A stretch of 64,000 nucleotides of DNA, taken from the NCBI GenBank assembly GCA_937928045.1, contig CALFWO010000005.1, forward strand, positions 98,726 through 162,725. Direction: 5' to 3'. Both the position numbers and the translations under genes were made by a program. Below, one piece after another: positions 25,823 to 34,692 of the stretch. The notes beneath the pieces are model-generated. The model saw only the letters and a list, made by a program, of their open reading frames with translations, had not been told where the DNA came from and made no database searches. How positions within the stretch are numbered: position 1 is the first letter of the stretch; each line of letters begins with the position of its first letter. Source of the DNA: an uncultured Saprospiraceae bacterium. GTDB lineage: Bacteria; Bacteroidota; Bacteroidia; Chitinophagales; Saprospiraceae.

Positions 25823-26074
25823 CTAGAGTGCCGCCGTAGAACTCTTTTTTATACTTTTTACCTGAACCTCTATCGCTGCATTGGCGTTTTTTTGATCTAA
25901 CAGTTTGTTATAGACTTGCTTATACAAGCTGTAATCTGAAAATTCTTGATACGGAATTGTTTGATCTAATCCTAAATGCAATAAAATTTGAAAACAAAGC
26001 TTCTGTTCACGATAGTAGAATTTCGTGATTAAGTTTTGAACGGAAGAGCCTTGGATTATCCTTATATCTTTCAT
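25823..26074 (-). CDS. Small hypothetical protein, possibly decayed
   Basis: An 83-residue ORF beginning MKDIRIIQGSSVQN. It has no signal peptide or known motif and a Lys/Ala/Ser-rich end. Another minus frame (to about 26279, starting MVKSLCF) overlaps its first 68 bases and contains the plausible stretch ILTEKGKKHMAGLLNLAEKT. The two could be halves of one frameshifted gene. It sits between the structured elements and htpG. I cannot assign a function and am unsure it is translated. Confidence 0.35.
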   Translation of the reverse strand: MKDIRIIQGSSVQNLITKFYYREQKLCFQILLHLGLDQTIPYQEFSDYSLYKQVYNKLLDQKNANAAIEVQVKSIKKSSTAAL

Positions 26075-26294
26075 ATCTATTTAGTTGGATTACCAATTTT
26101 ATTGCAAATTTGAAACCAAGCTCTTGTGAATGAGGCCAACTAGATGTTTCTTTTGTGACAGTCTTCTCTGCCAAATTCAATAGCCCAGCCATATGTTTCT
26201 TTCCTTTTTCGGTCAATATGACAGACAAATTCCAATGGCATGCGCTTTGAACCCTTATAAAACATAAGGATTTAACCATAAAAACGAGATAACT

Positions 26295-28163
26295 ATGCAA
26301 AAAGGGCAGATATCGGTAGAAGCTGATAATATATTTCCCATAATCAAGCAGTTCCTTTACTCTGATCAAGAGATATTTCTAAGAGAACTGGTATCCAATG
26401 CAATTGACGCAACTAGTAAATTGAGTACCCTAAGCTCCAGAGGCGATTTCAAAGGAGAATTGGGTGACCTGACTTTGCAAATCAAATTGGACAAAGAAGC
26501 TGGAACTTTAACCATCTCCGATCGCGGTATTGGAATGACAGAGAAAGAAGTAGGCAAATACTTGAATCAAGTGGCCTTTTCTTCAGCAGAAGACTTTTTG
26601 AAAAAATACAAGGACGAAGCAAGCATCATTGGACACTTTGGACTAGGATTTTATTCCGCATTCATGGTGGCCGATAGAGTAGAGGTGATTACCAAATCAT
26701 ACAAACGTGGACAAAAAGCAACACGTTGGATGTGTGAAGGAAATCCAGAATACTTCATCGAAGCGCACGATAAGAAAGAAAGAGGAACAGATATCATCTT
26801 GCACATCTCTGATGACGCAAAGGAATATTTAGAGGAGCCAAGAATTCAAACCCTGTTGAGCAAGTATTGTAAGTTCTTGCCATTCCCAATTCAGTTTGGA
26901 GAAAAAACTGAGACCGAATATGAAGGCGAAGGAGAAGATCGAACTTCAAAGGAAGTTACCTCACCTAATATTGTCAACAACCCTAAACCAGCTTGGAAGA
27001 AATCCCCAAGAAGTTTAAAGGAGCAGGAATACAAAGATTTTTACAACGAGCTCTATCCATATAGTACACCACCATTATTTTGGATTCACCTCAATATTGA
27101 TTTTCCATTTAACCTAACGGGAATTTTATATTTCCCGAAGCTTGGGAACTCAATGGAAGTGCAAAAGAATAAAATTCAGTTGTACAGTAATCAAGTATAC
27201 GTCACCGATGACGTGAAAGAGATTGTACCTGAATTTTTAACCTTATTGCATGGTGTCATCGATTCTCCGGACATTCCATTGAATGTATCTAGGTCTTACT
27301 TACAGGCAGACGCCAATGTGAAAAAAATCTCCGGATACATCACCAAAAAAGTAGCGGAGAAATTAGCAGCGCTTTACAAAAAGGACAAAGAAGATTTCCA
27401 AAACAAGTGGGATGACCTTGGCGTCTTTGTAAAGTATGGAATGCTTTCAGAAGAAAAGTTCCACAAGAAAGCTGTGAAGTTTGCCCTATTAAAAAATACC
27501 AAAGGCGAATTTTTCACCATAGAAGAATACAAAGAAAAGATCAAAGCCGAGCAAACAGACAAGCACGGAAAGATCGTTGTCTTGTATAGCAACAATCCAA
27601 AAGAGCATGATAGCTTTATACAATCTGCGATAAATCGCGGTTACGACGTGGTGGAGATGGACACTGTTATCGACAATCATTGGATGCAGCACCTTGAGCA
27701 CAAAGAGGGAGACATCACTATGGTTCGTGTAGATTCAGATACGGTCGACAACTTGGTTCAAAAGGATGAAAAACTAGATTCAGTCCTCAGCGAAAAAGAA
27801 GAAACGAAGATCAAAGAGATTTTTGAAGCGAAGACCAAGGATAGCGGAGCTACCGTTGTGATGAAAGCACTTTCACCTTCAGATCAACCAGTCTTGATCA
27901 CTCGACCAGAATTCATGCGTCGAATGAAAGAGATGCAGCAGTTGCAAGGCATGGCCAATATAGGCGCATTCCCAGATACTTACAACTTGGTTGTCAACTC
28001 CAACCATCCATTGATCGCTGAGCGATTATTGAAGATGCGATCAGAAGATAAGAAAGAAGAATTCGTGAAACACTTATTTGATTTGGCAAGATTGAACCAA
28101 GGCATGTTGACTGGTCCAGACTTGACATCATTCATCAATAAGTCGGTTGAATATTTAAAATAA
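26295..28163 (+). CDS. htpG: Molecular chaperone HtpG (Hsp90)
   Basis: This cytosolic ATP-dependent chaperone of 622 residues has all the GHKL landmarks: FLRELVSNAIDATSKL near residue 27, ISDRGIGMTEKEV, and GHFGLGFYSAFMVAD for ATP binding. The middle domain has PLFWIHLNIDFPF and LNVSRSYLQ with the catalytic arginine. The C-terminal domain retains the dimerisation region near NSNHPLIAERL. The length is normal for bacterial Hsp90. A strong terminator follows 23 bases after the stop. No heat-shock operator could be picked out upstream. Confidence 0.97.
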   Translation: MQKGQISVEADNIFPIIKQFLYSDQEIFLRELVSNAIDATSKLSTLSSRGDFKGELGDLTLQIKLDKEAGTLTISDRGIGMTEKEVGKYLNQVAFSSAEDFLKKYKDEASIIGHFGLGFYSAFMVADRVEVITKSYKRGQKATRWMCEGNPEYFIEAHDKKERGTDIILHISDDAKEYLEEPRIQTLLSKYCKFLPFPIQFGEKTETEYEGEGEDRTSKEVTSPNIVNNPKPAWKKSPRSLKEQEYKDFYNELYPYSTPPLFWIHLNIDFPFNLTGILYFPKLGNSMEVQKNKIQLYSNQVYVTDDVKEIVPEFLTLLHGVIDSPDIPLNVSRSYLQADANVKKISGYITKKVAEKLAALYKKDKEDFQNKWDDLGVFVKYGMLSEEKFHKKAVKFALLKNTKGEFFTIEEYKEKIKAEQTDKHGKIVVLYSNNPKEHDSFIQSAINRGYDVVEMDTVIDNHWMQHLEHKEGDITMVRVDSDTVDNLVQKDEKLDSVLSEKEETKIKEIFEAKTKDSGATVVMKALSPSDQPVLITRPEFMRRMKEMQQLQGMANIGAFPDTYNLVVNSNHPLIAERLLKMRSEDKKEEFVKHLFDLARLNQGMLTGPDLTSFINKSVEYLK

Positions 28164-28186
28164 AAATGCAGGATTGAAATTCCTCC

Positions 28187-28223
28187 AAAGCCCAGTACGA
28201 TTTTTCGTGCTGGGCTTTTTTAT
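28187..28223 (+). terminator. Intrinsic terminator of htpG
   Basis: A 14-bp stem with one G-T wobble (28187-28200 with 28205-28218) around TTTT, followed by T residues to 28221. It lies directly after the htpG stop. Confidence 0.92.
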
Positions 28224-28250
28224 TGAACAATATGAGCATTATCTTTTTGA

Positions 28251-28345
28251 GGACGTCCGGGTGGGCTATCCATGACTCGCTATTCGCTTGGTCTGAGCTG
28301 CACACAGACTTCCCAATTCTTGGGACTCATTACTATCCCTGACGC
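28251..28345. repeat. Intergenic repeat element, copy B
   Basis: Shares GGGCTATCCATG, TCGCTATTCGCTTG and ATTACTATCCCTGACGC with copy A at 16427-16550. The middle contains two different hairpins: GTCTG/CAGAC (28291-28295 with 28305-28309) and TCCCAA/TTGGGA (28311-28316 with 28320-28325). It fills part of the gap between htpG and the sigma-factor gene (28164-28514); the rest of that gap shows only the htpG terminator. Confidence 0.65.
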
Positions 28346-28514
28346 AAAAAATACCACTCGATTTATCAGGGCGTGGTCCATGAATCGAATAATTTAGCAG
28401 GCCTACAATTCTTCAGGCATCCTTTTCCTGCTTTCTTTCGTGTATATTGATAAGGAATAGAACTACAAAACCAACTTGTCACCGATTATAACAGGTGCAA
28501 GGAGACTGCATTAC

Positions 28515-29072
28515 ATGGATGAGCTTCAAATAAGTAGGCTTTTAGACCGCTGTCGCAAGCAAGATCGCTTGGCGCAAAAAGCCCTCTATAAGGAGTACTA
28601 CAACTATGGAATGACCATTTGTAGCAGGTATGCCAAGGATTTGGATGATGCCAAAGAGGTTTTCAACGATGGGTTTATGAAGGTTTTTAAGAACCTAGAC
28701 AAGTATTCCCCCGACAAACCCTTTAAGTTTTGGCTGAAGAGAATCCTAGTGAATACCTCGATTGATCGTTGGCGACAATTGCAAAAACGACCCTTGATCT
28801 TGGATATAAACCAAGTGGCAGAACCAGGAAAATCCGATCATATTGTGGAGCAATTGAGTTATGAGGATTTGATGAAACTAGTACAAAAATTACCCCCGGC
28901 TTATAAAATGGTTTTTTCACTGTATGTAGTGGAAGGATTTAAACATGCAGAAATTGCCGAAAAATTAGGTATCCAAGTAGGGACTTCAAAATCCAATCTT
29001 GTGAAAGCTAGAAAAAAATTGCAGGGATTAATTACAAAAAATTACGGTCAACTAGAGCGTTATGGATCATAA
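28515..29072 (+). CDS. ECF-type RNA polymerase sigma factor
   Basis: The 185-residue product contains sigma region 2 (ALYKEYYNYGMTICSRYA, DLDDAKEVFNDGFMKVFKNL, FKFWLKRILVNTSIDRWRQ) and region 4 (LPPAYKMVFSLYVVEGFKH, AEIAEKLGIQVGTSKSNLVKA) with the helix-turn-helix for the -35 element. The ATG at 28515 gives the usual N-terminus; the TTG at 28476 would add 13 odd residues. The next gene begins 11 bases before its stop and looks like an anti-sigma/membrane protein, as usual for ECF units. The target regulon is unknown. Confidence 0.92.
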   Translation: MDELQISRLLDRCRKQDRLAQKALYKEYYNYGMTICSRYAKDLDDAKEVFNDGFMKVFKNLDKYSPDKPFKFWLKRILVNTSIDRWRQLQKRPLILDINQVAEPGKSDHIVEQLSYEDLMKLVQKLPPAYKMVFSLYVVEGFKHAEIAEKLGIQVGTSKSNLVKARKKLQGLITKNYGQLERYGS

Positions 29073-30510
29073 GGAATTTGACGACATTGTTGGAAGAAAA
29101 TTGGGCGAAGAGCAGCAATTTCCATTTGATGAAAATCAGTGGAATACACTCGAAGCACAATTAGATGAAAAGAAAAAAAGAAGAGGTATCATTTGGTGGT
29201 ATTGGGGTGCTGCGACAGCTGCAATCTTGCTCATTGGTTTTTCAGTGAATTCAATTTTTTTACAGCAAAGAATCAATCAACTTGAATCACAAGTTAATAA
29301 CTACCAAAATGAAAATTCTTCTTCAAAAATTGAAAATGAATTTACAGCTTTTGAAAATATTGAAGAAACAAACACTGAGATAGAATTAACGGAAACTACG
29401 AATATAAATGTCGAACCTAGTGGGAAAAATGATTCAAAGAGTAATAATGTTTCGGCTCCTCAAAAAGCGCCCCAATTAACACCTAAAATCAACCCAACGG
29501 AAAAATTATCTCAGCCGATTTTAATTGAACCGAGCAAAAATAAAGTTGAAAGTTCAGAAGTGGTCATACCAATTGCCACAAACAATACGCTTGACACCCA
29601 GCCAGAAATTAAAAATAATTATGCCCCAAAGAACAACGCCGAAGAATTAGCCAATGTTGAACTAAAAGAAGAAAGTGAATTAGTTGATCAGTCAATCGAC
29701 TGGAGTGTTTTTAAAACCCTTGATAATAAGTCAGAAAATATTGTCGCAAATAATACTGCTCTTAATTTTAACCCAATTCCTACCGACATTAAAAACAAAT
29801 TTGGGGTAAAAAGTATTGCCACTGGATTTTCTAGCCAGCTTGGTTGGGGAGTTAAAAATATTACTTCTGGTTTCCTGAATGATCTTGGGCGAGAAAATGA
29901 TTTATTGGTCGCTGAGCCTGTTGTTTCCCAAACGAATTATATTCAAGGATCAAATAATATTTTTAATTTAAAATGGTGGTCACAATTAGAATTTACCAAA
30001 GGAATAAGTCTGCGTTCAGAGTTAGGCTGGAAAAGGATTGTGGTAACCTCGCTAAGTCCCGAACCTGCTGCTATCAGTCAAGATATGACCATTGATAATA
30101 GTAATGTTTTTGTTAATGAAATTGCGTTTAATCAGAGTTCGACTGGAACCATAGAACAAACAGAACTGGTTCTAGGAGCAGGTGTTATTTATACCCCTTT
30201 CCGCAAATGGAAGGTTCAACCTTATGTTGCTTTAATTCCTGAATTTACTTGGAATGCATCAAGAACCGAAGTATTTACTTTTGATCAGAATAGTACCTAC
30301 ACGCCAGATGAAAAAGCTTCTTTTGATTTTCAAACAAGGAAATTTCATGTAAGAAATCTTTCCACCAGGTTTGGTGTGCAAGGAGAACTATGGAGTAAAT
30401 TGGCTTGGCATGTTGAATTCGGTTCGAACCTGCCCATTAATGCAATTAATCCATTGTTGTTAAATAGAAATCAAATAGGAATTGGAATTGGATATCGATT
30501 TTATAGGTAA
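29062..30510 (+). CDS. Probable anti-sigma / membrane-spanning protein with barrel-like C-terminus
   Basis: The 482-residue protein has a short acidic cytoplasmic N-terminus (MDHKEFDDIVGRKLGEE) and one transmembrane helix (about 50-69, WYWGAATAAILLIGFSVNSI). A long Asn/Glu/Ser-rich low-complexity linker follows (about 80-210), then a C-terminal 250 residues of alternating aromatic strands (WWSQLEFTKGISLRSELGW, ending GIGIGYRFYR) like an outer-membrane beta-barrel. The overlap with the sigma gene and the N-terminal topology suggest an anti-sigma factor. Joining this to a barrel-like domain in one chain is unusual; the linker could span the periplasm. Not confirmed by a named domain. Confidence 0.7.
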   Translation: MDHKEFDDIVGRKLGEEQQFPFDENQWNTLEAQLDEKKKRRGIIWWYWGAATAAILLIGFSVNSIFLQQRINQLESQVNNYQNENSSSKIENEFTAFENIEETNTEIELTETTNINVEPSGKNDSKSNNVSAPQKAPQLTPKINPTEKLSQPILIEPSKNKVESSEVVIPIATNNTLDTQPEIKNNYAPKNNAEELANVELKEESELVDQSIDWSVFKTLDNKSENIVANNTALNFNPIPTDIKNKFGVKSIATGFSSQLGWGVKNITSGFLNDLGRENDLLVAEPVVSQTNYIQGSNNIFNLKWWSQLEFTKGISLRSELGWKRIVVTSLSPEPAAISQDMTIDNSNVFVNEIAFNQSSTGTIEQTELVLGAGVIYTPFRKWKVQPYVALIPEFTWNASRTEVFTFDQNSTYTPDEKASFDFQTRKFHVRNLSTRFGVQGELWSKLAWHVEFGSNLPINAINPLLLNRNQIGIGIGYRFYR

Positions 30511-30596
30511 AAACTTGTTTCACTTTAATGCGCTATTGGAATGGTCATGCGGACGCCAGCTGAGTTTGTTGAACCAATAAGAGTTTAAAACTAAAA

Positions 30597-31751
30597 TTAA
30601 ATTGCAGAAATCTTTTGCAATCGTGCTCCAGCTTGTTCAAGTAAATCTTCGGTTTTAGCAAAGCAGAATCTCACCACTTTACCTTTTGTTCCTGAACCAT
30701 AAAATGGCGAAATCGGAATAGTAGCTACACCATAGTCTTTGGTTATTCTTTTTGCAAAAGTCATGTCGTCTTCGTCAGACAATTGAGAATAATCATAAAG
30801 TTGAAAATAAGTTCCTGCGCAGTGAATTGGCTTAAATCCGCTTTCCGCCAGAACCGCTTGTAAAAAATCTCTTTTCCGCTGGTAAAATGATGGGAGATTT
30901 AGATACTCTTCAGGATTTTCTAAAAAACTGGTCAAAGCTTTTTGCAAAGGATGATTCACGCAAAAGACATTGAACTGGTGCACCTTTCTAAATTCCTTCA
31001 TCAGGTATTCCGGAGCAACTGCATAACCCAATTTCCAGCCAGTTCCATGGAATGTTTTCCCAAAAGAGTAAGTTACAATAGATCGCTCTTTCAACTTAGG
31101 ATATTTGAGCGCCGACTCATGTACTTCATTGTCATAAATCAAATGCTCATAGACTTCATCGCTTAATACAATGATGTTTGTATCTGCGACTATTTTTTCC
31201 AATTGTTCTAAATCTGATTTTCTCAGTATACTTCCGGTTGGATTATGAGGTGTATTGATCATAATCATCTTCGTCGAAGGAGTAATCAGTTTTTCAAAGA
31301 TTTCCCAATCAACTTTGTAGTCTGGAAATTGTAAAGGATAGGCAATTACTTTTCCGCCATTGACAATTACCGAAGGGGCATAGCAATCGTAAGCTGGTTC
31401 GATCAATATTACTTCATCACCTGGTTGAATAAAAGCAGATACCGCCGTGTAAATTGCTTGGGTAGCTCCAGCAGTAATGGTGATTTCGGTGTCCATATTT
31501 ATTTTGGAACCACTGCTTTGTTCTAATTTTTTTGCCAAAGCTTCTCTCAACCCTGCATCTCCGGCCATCGGTGCATATTGATTAAATCCTCCATCGATGT
31601 TGGCCTTTGCCAAAGTCTTAAGTCGCTCTGCGATATCATAGTTTGGAAATCCTTGTGAAAGATTAATGGCATTGTGCTTCTTTGCCAATTGGGACATAAC
31701 TGTGAAAATCGTTGTTCCAACAGTCGGCAATTTAGATTCTATATTTACCAT
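30597..31751 (-). CDS. Methionine aminotransferase (YbdL-like, class I)
   Basis: The 384-residue protein belongs to the fold-type I PLP aminotransferases: INLSQGFPNYDI and NQYAPMAGDAGLREA near the N-terminus, INTPHNPTGSIL, VLSDEVYEHLIYD, and SFGKTFHGTGWKLGYA with the PLP lysine K232. This pattern is that of the YbdL/kynurenine-aminotransferase group, which favours methionine and aromatic amino acids. The C-terminal arginine (RFCF) that binds the substrate carboxylate is present. The pterin dehydratase gene precedes it by 6 bases on the same strand, so they are co-transcribed and perhaps linked through aromatic amino-acid metabolism. Confidence 0.88.
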   Translation of the reverse strand: MVNIESKLPTVGTTIFTVMSQLAKKHNAINLSQGFPNYDIAERLKTLAKANIDGGFNQYAPMAGDAGLREALAKKLEQSSGSKINMDTEITITAGATQAIYTAVSAFIQPGDEVILIEPAYDCYAPSVIVNGGKVIAYPLQFPDYKVDWEIFEKLITPSTKMIMINTPHNPTGSILRKSDLEQLEKIVADTNIIVLSDEVYEHLIYDNEVHESALKYPKLKERSIVTYSFGKTFHGTGWKLGYAVAPEYLMKEFRKVHQFNVFCVNHPLQKALTSFLENPEEYLNLPSFYQRKRDFLQAVLAESGFKPIHCAGTYFQLYDYSQLSDEDDMTFAKRITKDYGVATIPISPFYGSGTKGKVVRFCFAKTEDLLEQAGARLQKISAI

Positions 31752-31757
31752 TTGGAC

Positions 31758-32003
31758 TTAATTAAATTTTGAATGAATTCCTGAAATTGCAACTGCTAGC
31801 TTCCTATCTTTCTGGGTTACTATTCCCCCAGCATCATGGGTATTAAGTCGGAAAGAAACTACGTTGTAAATGTTTGTCCAGTCGGGATGATGACCGTGTT
31901 CTTCTGCGACTTTGGCAACGTCCATCATAAAATCAAAGGCGACTTTAAAGTCTTTAAATTGAAAACTCGCGCAAAGCGTATTCTCTTTTTCTTCCCAAAT
32001 CAT
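31758..32003 (-). CDS. 4a-hydroxytetrahydrobiopterin dehydratase (PCD/DCoH)
   Basis: This 81-residue enzyme recycles the pterin cofactor of aromatic amino-acid hydroxylases by dehydrating 4a-hydroxytetrahydropterin. The active-site motif EEHGHHPDW is complete, with the histidine pair and the following Trp, preceded by the helix FKVAFDFMMDVAKVAE and followed by VSFRLNTHDAGGIVTQKD. It is somewhat shorter than the roughly 100-residue norm at the N-terminus. It leads a two-gene unit with the aminotransferase; no phenylalanine hydroxylase is in the window. Confidence 0.92.
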   Translation of the reverse strand: MIWEEKENTLCASFQFKDFKVAFDFMMDVAKVAEEHGHHPDWTNIYNVVSFRLNTHDAGGIVTQKDRKLAVAISGIHSKFN

Positions 32004-32060
32004 TAAGTGGCATTTTAATATTCGATTAAGACGAATTTAGCTAAATTTTATTGATAAGAG

Positions 32061-32090
32061 AATGGCCCATAATGAAAGGTATGGGCCATT
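32061..32090. terminator. Perfect 11-bp intergenic hairpin
   Basis: AATGGCCCATA (32061-32071) and its exact complement (32080-32090) enclose 8 bases, between the haloperoxidase-like gene and the dehydratase gene on the minus strand. It has the place of a terminator for the former but lacks a clear T-run, so a Rho-assisted or mRNA-stabilising role is possible. Confidence 0.5.
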
Positions 32091-32102
32091 GAAGCAAATT
32101 AA

Positions 32103-33524
32103 TTATAATTCTGGAGTAGAATTTAGTATTAAATTATTTACGGCGTCTGATATTTCGTATCCAAGTCGTAACCCTTCTGCGCAATCCATTCTTATATGTA
32201 CGCCAAGTGGGATTCGTGAAAATGCATTCTCCTTTGCCATTTCTCTAATGCTTGAATAGCTTCTAGGTTCACCTTTGAATTCAGTTCTTCCTTCATGAGA
32301 ACGATCTGTAAAGTTTATTTGATTGCCAAATTCATTTATAAATAATCCTGCAGCCGCAGATGCAAAACAAGAGTGGCCTGAAGGGTATCCAGGAAAGCTA
32401 GGATTAGGCCAAAAAACTAACCTAAATAGGTTTGTCTGAAATTCTTGATCTATAAACTTATGGATAAATACATTGGGTCTCATGACCATATATTGGTATT
32501 TGTATTTCCAGGTCGACACGGCTGCATCATTTAATGCAAATCCAAGTTTAACATAAAGATTCAGTGTTTCTTCCAAATTTTTATCGAAATCCTCGATCAA
32601 TTGATTGGCTATTGAGAACTGGCGAGCTGGCGGACTAAATGTTAAGGATTCTACATCATCACTCCAAAATTCTGCAATCCAAAGCTGTTCTCCGTTTTCT
32701 TCCCTTGCTTCATAATTTAGATTATATACCTCATTCATTTGTTCGAAATAAGGACTACCTGGTACTGAGCTGTATGCTATTGGAGCAACAGTTGTAGTTT
32801 CTTCGGGAGCTATTACAAAGGTTCGTACTTCGCCCCAATAAGGAAATAAGGCGCGCTCTTCATCAGCACTATAGGTCCAAAATCCTGGGCCAACCGGAGG
32901 CTCATAAGACAAAGGTTGAGGCTTGAGAATTTGAGCTTCAGCTGCATTGTCGGTTTGACTAAATTCGATAATTTTATTCGAAACGTAAATTCCCCATGCC
33001 CTAGAATCTTCTATAACTTGTTCTGTAGAATTTCGTTCATATTCTCCCGATAAAGATTCCTCTAATTCATAAATTTGATTGGTAAAGGTCGTAGGTACAT
33101 TGATCAGAAAATGATCAAGCGAATTTGCAAAACAACTGTTTAACGCAATTTCGAAATTTAGATTGTCTGGAAGTTGTCGAGTACTAATATTGAGATCTTC
33201 AAATCTTTGCTTATTAGAGTGATTATTCCTCATTCCTGGAACAGCAGTTTCATAAGCAGATAAATAAATATAAGCCATGGCTCGGGCACTTGCATTTGGT
33301 CGCATTCCGTTGGCGTAGCGTTCCAATTTTAGCATCAAATTAGTCCATTCTTTTACTATATCATTATCGAGTTCGTCAATATCTACATCACTAATGTCTT
33401 GACCAGATTGATTATCTATATCATCACCTAAGATGTCTTCAAATTCTTCATCTTTGTTACAACCATGAAATATTAGGCAGGAAAGGGCTAGGAAAAATAT
33501 CCAATTTAATTTGATACTACTCAT
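32103..33524 (-). CDS. Vanadium-haloperoxidase/PAP2-like surface lipoprotein
   Basis: The 473-residue protein begins with a lipoprotein signal (FFLALSCLIFHGC). The residues after the cysteine, NKDEEFED, resemble the lysine-acidic export signal that brings Bacteroidota lipoproteins to the cell surface. The C-terminal half matches the vanadium haloperoxidase/acid phosphatase fold: WKYKYQYMVMRPN with a Lys/Arg pair, WPNPSFPGYPSGHSCF with the central PSGH motif, and SRIPLGVHIRMDCAEGL with the histidine that would bind vanadate or be phosphorylated. Whether it is a haloperoxidase or a phosphatase cannot be told. It appears to be a single-gene unit. Confidence 0.85.
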   Translation of the reverse strand: MSSIKLNWIFFLALSCLIFHGCNKDEEFEDILGDDIDNQSGQDISDVDIDELDNDIVKEWTNLMLKLERYANGMRPNASARAMAYIYLSAYETAVPGMRNNHSNKQRFEDLNISTRQLPDNLNFEIALNSCFANSLDHFLINVPTTFTNQIYELEESLSGEYERNSTEQVIEDSRAWGIYVSNKIIEFSQTDNAAEAQILKPQPLSYEPPVGPGFWTYSADEERALFPYWGEVRTFVIAPEETTTVAPIAYSSVPGSPYFEQMNEVYNLNYEAREENGEQLWIAEFWSDDVESLTFSPPARQFSIANQLIEDFDKNLEETLNLYVKLGFALNDAAVSTWKYKYQYMVMRPNVFIHKFIDQEFQTNLFRLVFWPNPSFPGYPSGHSCFASAAAGLFINEFGNQINFTDRSHEGRTEFKGEPRSYSSIREMAKENAFSRIPLGVHIRMDCAEGLRLGYEISDAVNNLILNSTPEL

Positions 33525-33792
33525 TTTTAAATATTTTGATGTTAGTAAATTGGTGAATAATCACCGCTAGTTCAATTCGTTATTGTTGCGGCCGTCAACA
33601 ATTACTTTCAATATTATTTTTGAGTAGTGTTTAGTCGATAAAAATATTTTATTGGATAAAGAATGTTTCTGTTAGAATTAAGACAGTTGAATTCTAAAAA
33701 GACCTACTTTTAAATAAAGAGAAACTGAACTAGGCGAAAGTTCATAAGAAGTGAAATATTATTCGGGAAATATTTATTAGATCAAGGCTCAT

Positions 33793-34545
33793 TTAGGCCT
33801 TTGCTCCTTCCTTAACAGCAGCAGCAATTTCGCGGATCAGGCTTGGATCTTTTTCAATTGCATTTCCTACAACTACAACATCAGCACCCGCTTTTACATC
33901 CGCATGTGCTTGTTCTGGAGTTCGAATTCCACCTCCAACAATTAGTGGAATATCTATAGCGCCACTTACCGTCTCGATCATAGAAACTGGAATTGGATTT
34001 TTTGCGCCAGAGCCAGCATCCATGTACATCAATTTTAATCCTAGCATTTCGCCGGCTAATGCAGTACAAAGCGCAATGTCTTTTTTGTTAGAAGGGATGG
34101 GCTGTGTATTACTTATGTATGATACTGTCGTAGGAACGCCTCCATCGATTAGCATGTATCCTGTTGGTAAAATTTCTAATGGGCTAAGTTTAAGATATGG
34201 AGCGGAGATAACATGATTGCCAATTAATAAGTCAGGATTTCGTCCCGAGATAAGTGACAAAAATAGTATGCCATCAGCTTTATAACTCAATTGAAAGGAA
34301 TTCCCAGGAAATAAAATCAGCGGAATTGGACATTCCTTGCGAATAGACTCCAGACATTGATCTAGCATATTGTTGACAATTAGACTACCTCCAATAAAAA
34401 AGTAGTCTACTCCGACTTCTTGGCTCAATTGGATCACTTGATCCATATTTCCCAAGCGCAATTTGTCAGGATCAATAAGTACAACAAACTTTTTTTCACC
34501 AGCAGCTCTTGCCGCCAATAAATCGCTATAAATGGTTGAAGTCAT
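33793..34545 (-). CDS. Geranylgeranylglyceryl phosphate synthase family (PcrB/GGGPS)
   Basis: The 250-residue TIM-barrel protein has the family signatures KFVVLIDPDK near residue 20, DYFFIGGSLI, LILFPGN, YMDAGSGAKNP and IVGGGIRTPEQAHA with the phosphate-binding VVVGNAIE. GGGPS joins sn-glycerol-1-phosphate to a polyprenyl diphosphate, the first step of archaeal-type ether lipids. Bacteroidota encode group II enzymes whose product and purpose are unsettled. No sn-glycerol-1-phosphate dehydrogenase or downstream lipid gene is in the window. The gap 33525-33792 upstream shows no clear motif. Confidence 0.92.
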   Translation of the reverse strand: MTSTIYSDLLAARAAGEKKFVVLIDPDKLRLGNMDQVIQLSQEVGVDYFFIGGSLIVNNMLDQCLESIRKECPIPLILFPGNSFQLSYKADGILFLSLISGRNPDLLIGNHVISAPYLKLSPLEILPTGYMLIDGGVPTTVSYISNTQPIPSNKKDIALCTALAGEMLGLKLMYMDAGSGAKNPIPVSMIETVSGAIDIPLIVGGGIRTPEQAHADVKAGADVVVVGNAIEKDPSLIREIAAAVKEGAKA

Positions 34546-34692
34546 ATAATATGGCTTTAGGCCTAATAAAGGCTCGGGCTAAGGTAGCGAAAAGTTAGTA
34601 TTCAGCTTATGGAAACGGAAGTTTGCTCCTTTTTTATATATAATCTTATGGGTATTTCAGATTCCCCATTTTTCCCCTTTCCTTTGTATCTC

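Noticed and set aside
26007..26369. 120-residue minus-strand ORF across the htpG start
   Set aside because: Its first part overlaps htpG coding sequence in the opposite strand; only the part after 26279 could be real, discussed under the frameshift idea.
28476..28515. Upstream TTG start for the first sigma gene
   Set aside because: The added residues do not resemble sigma N-termini and overlap the leader; ATG 28515 is better.
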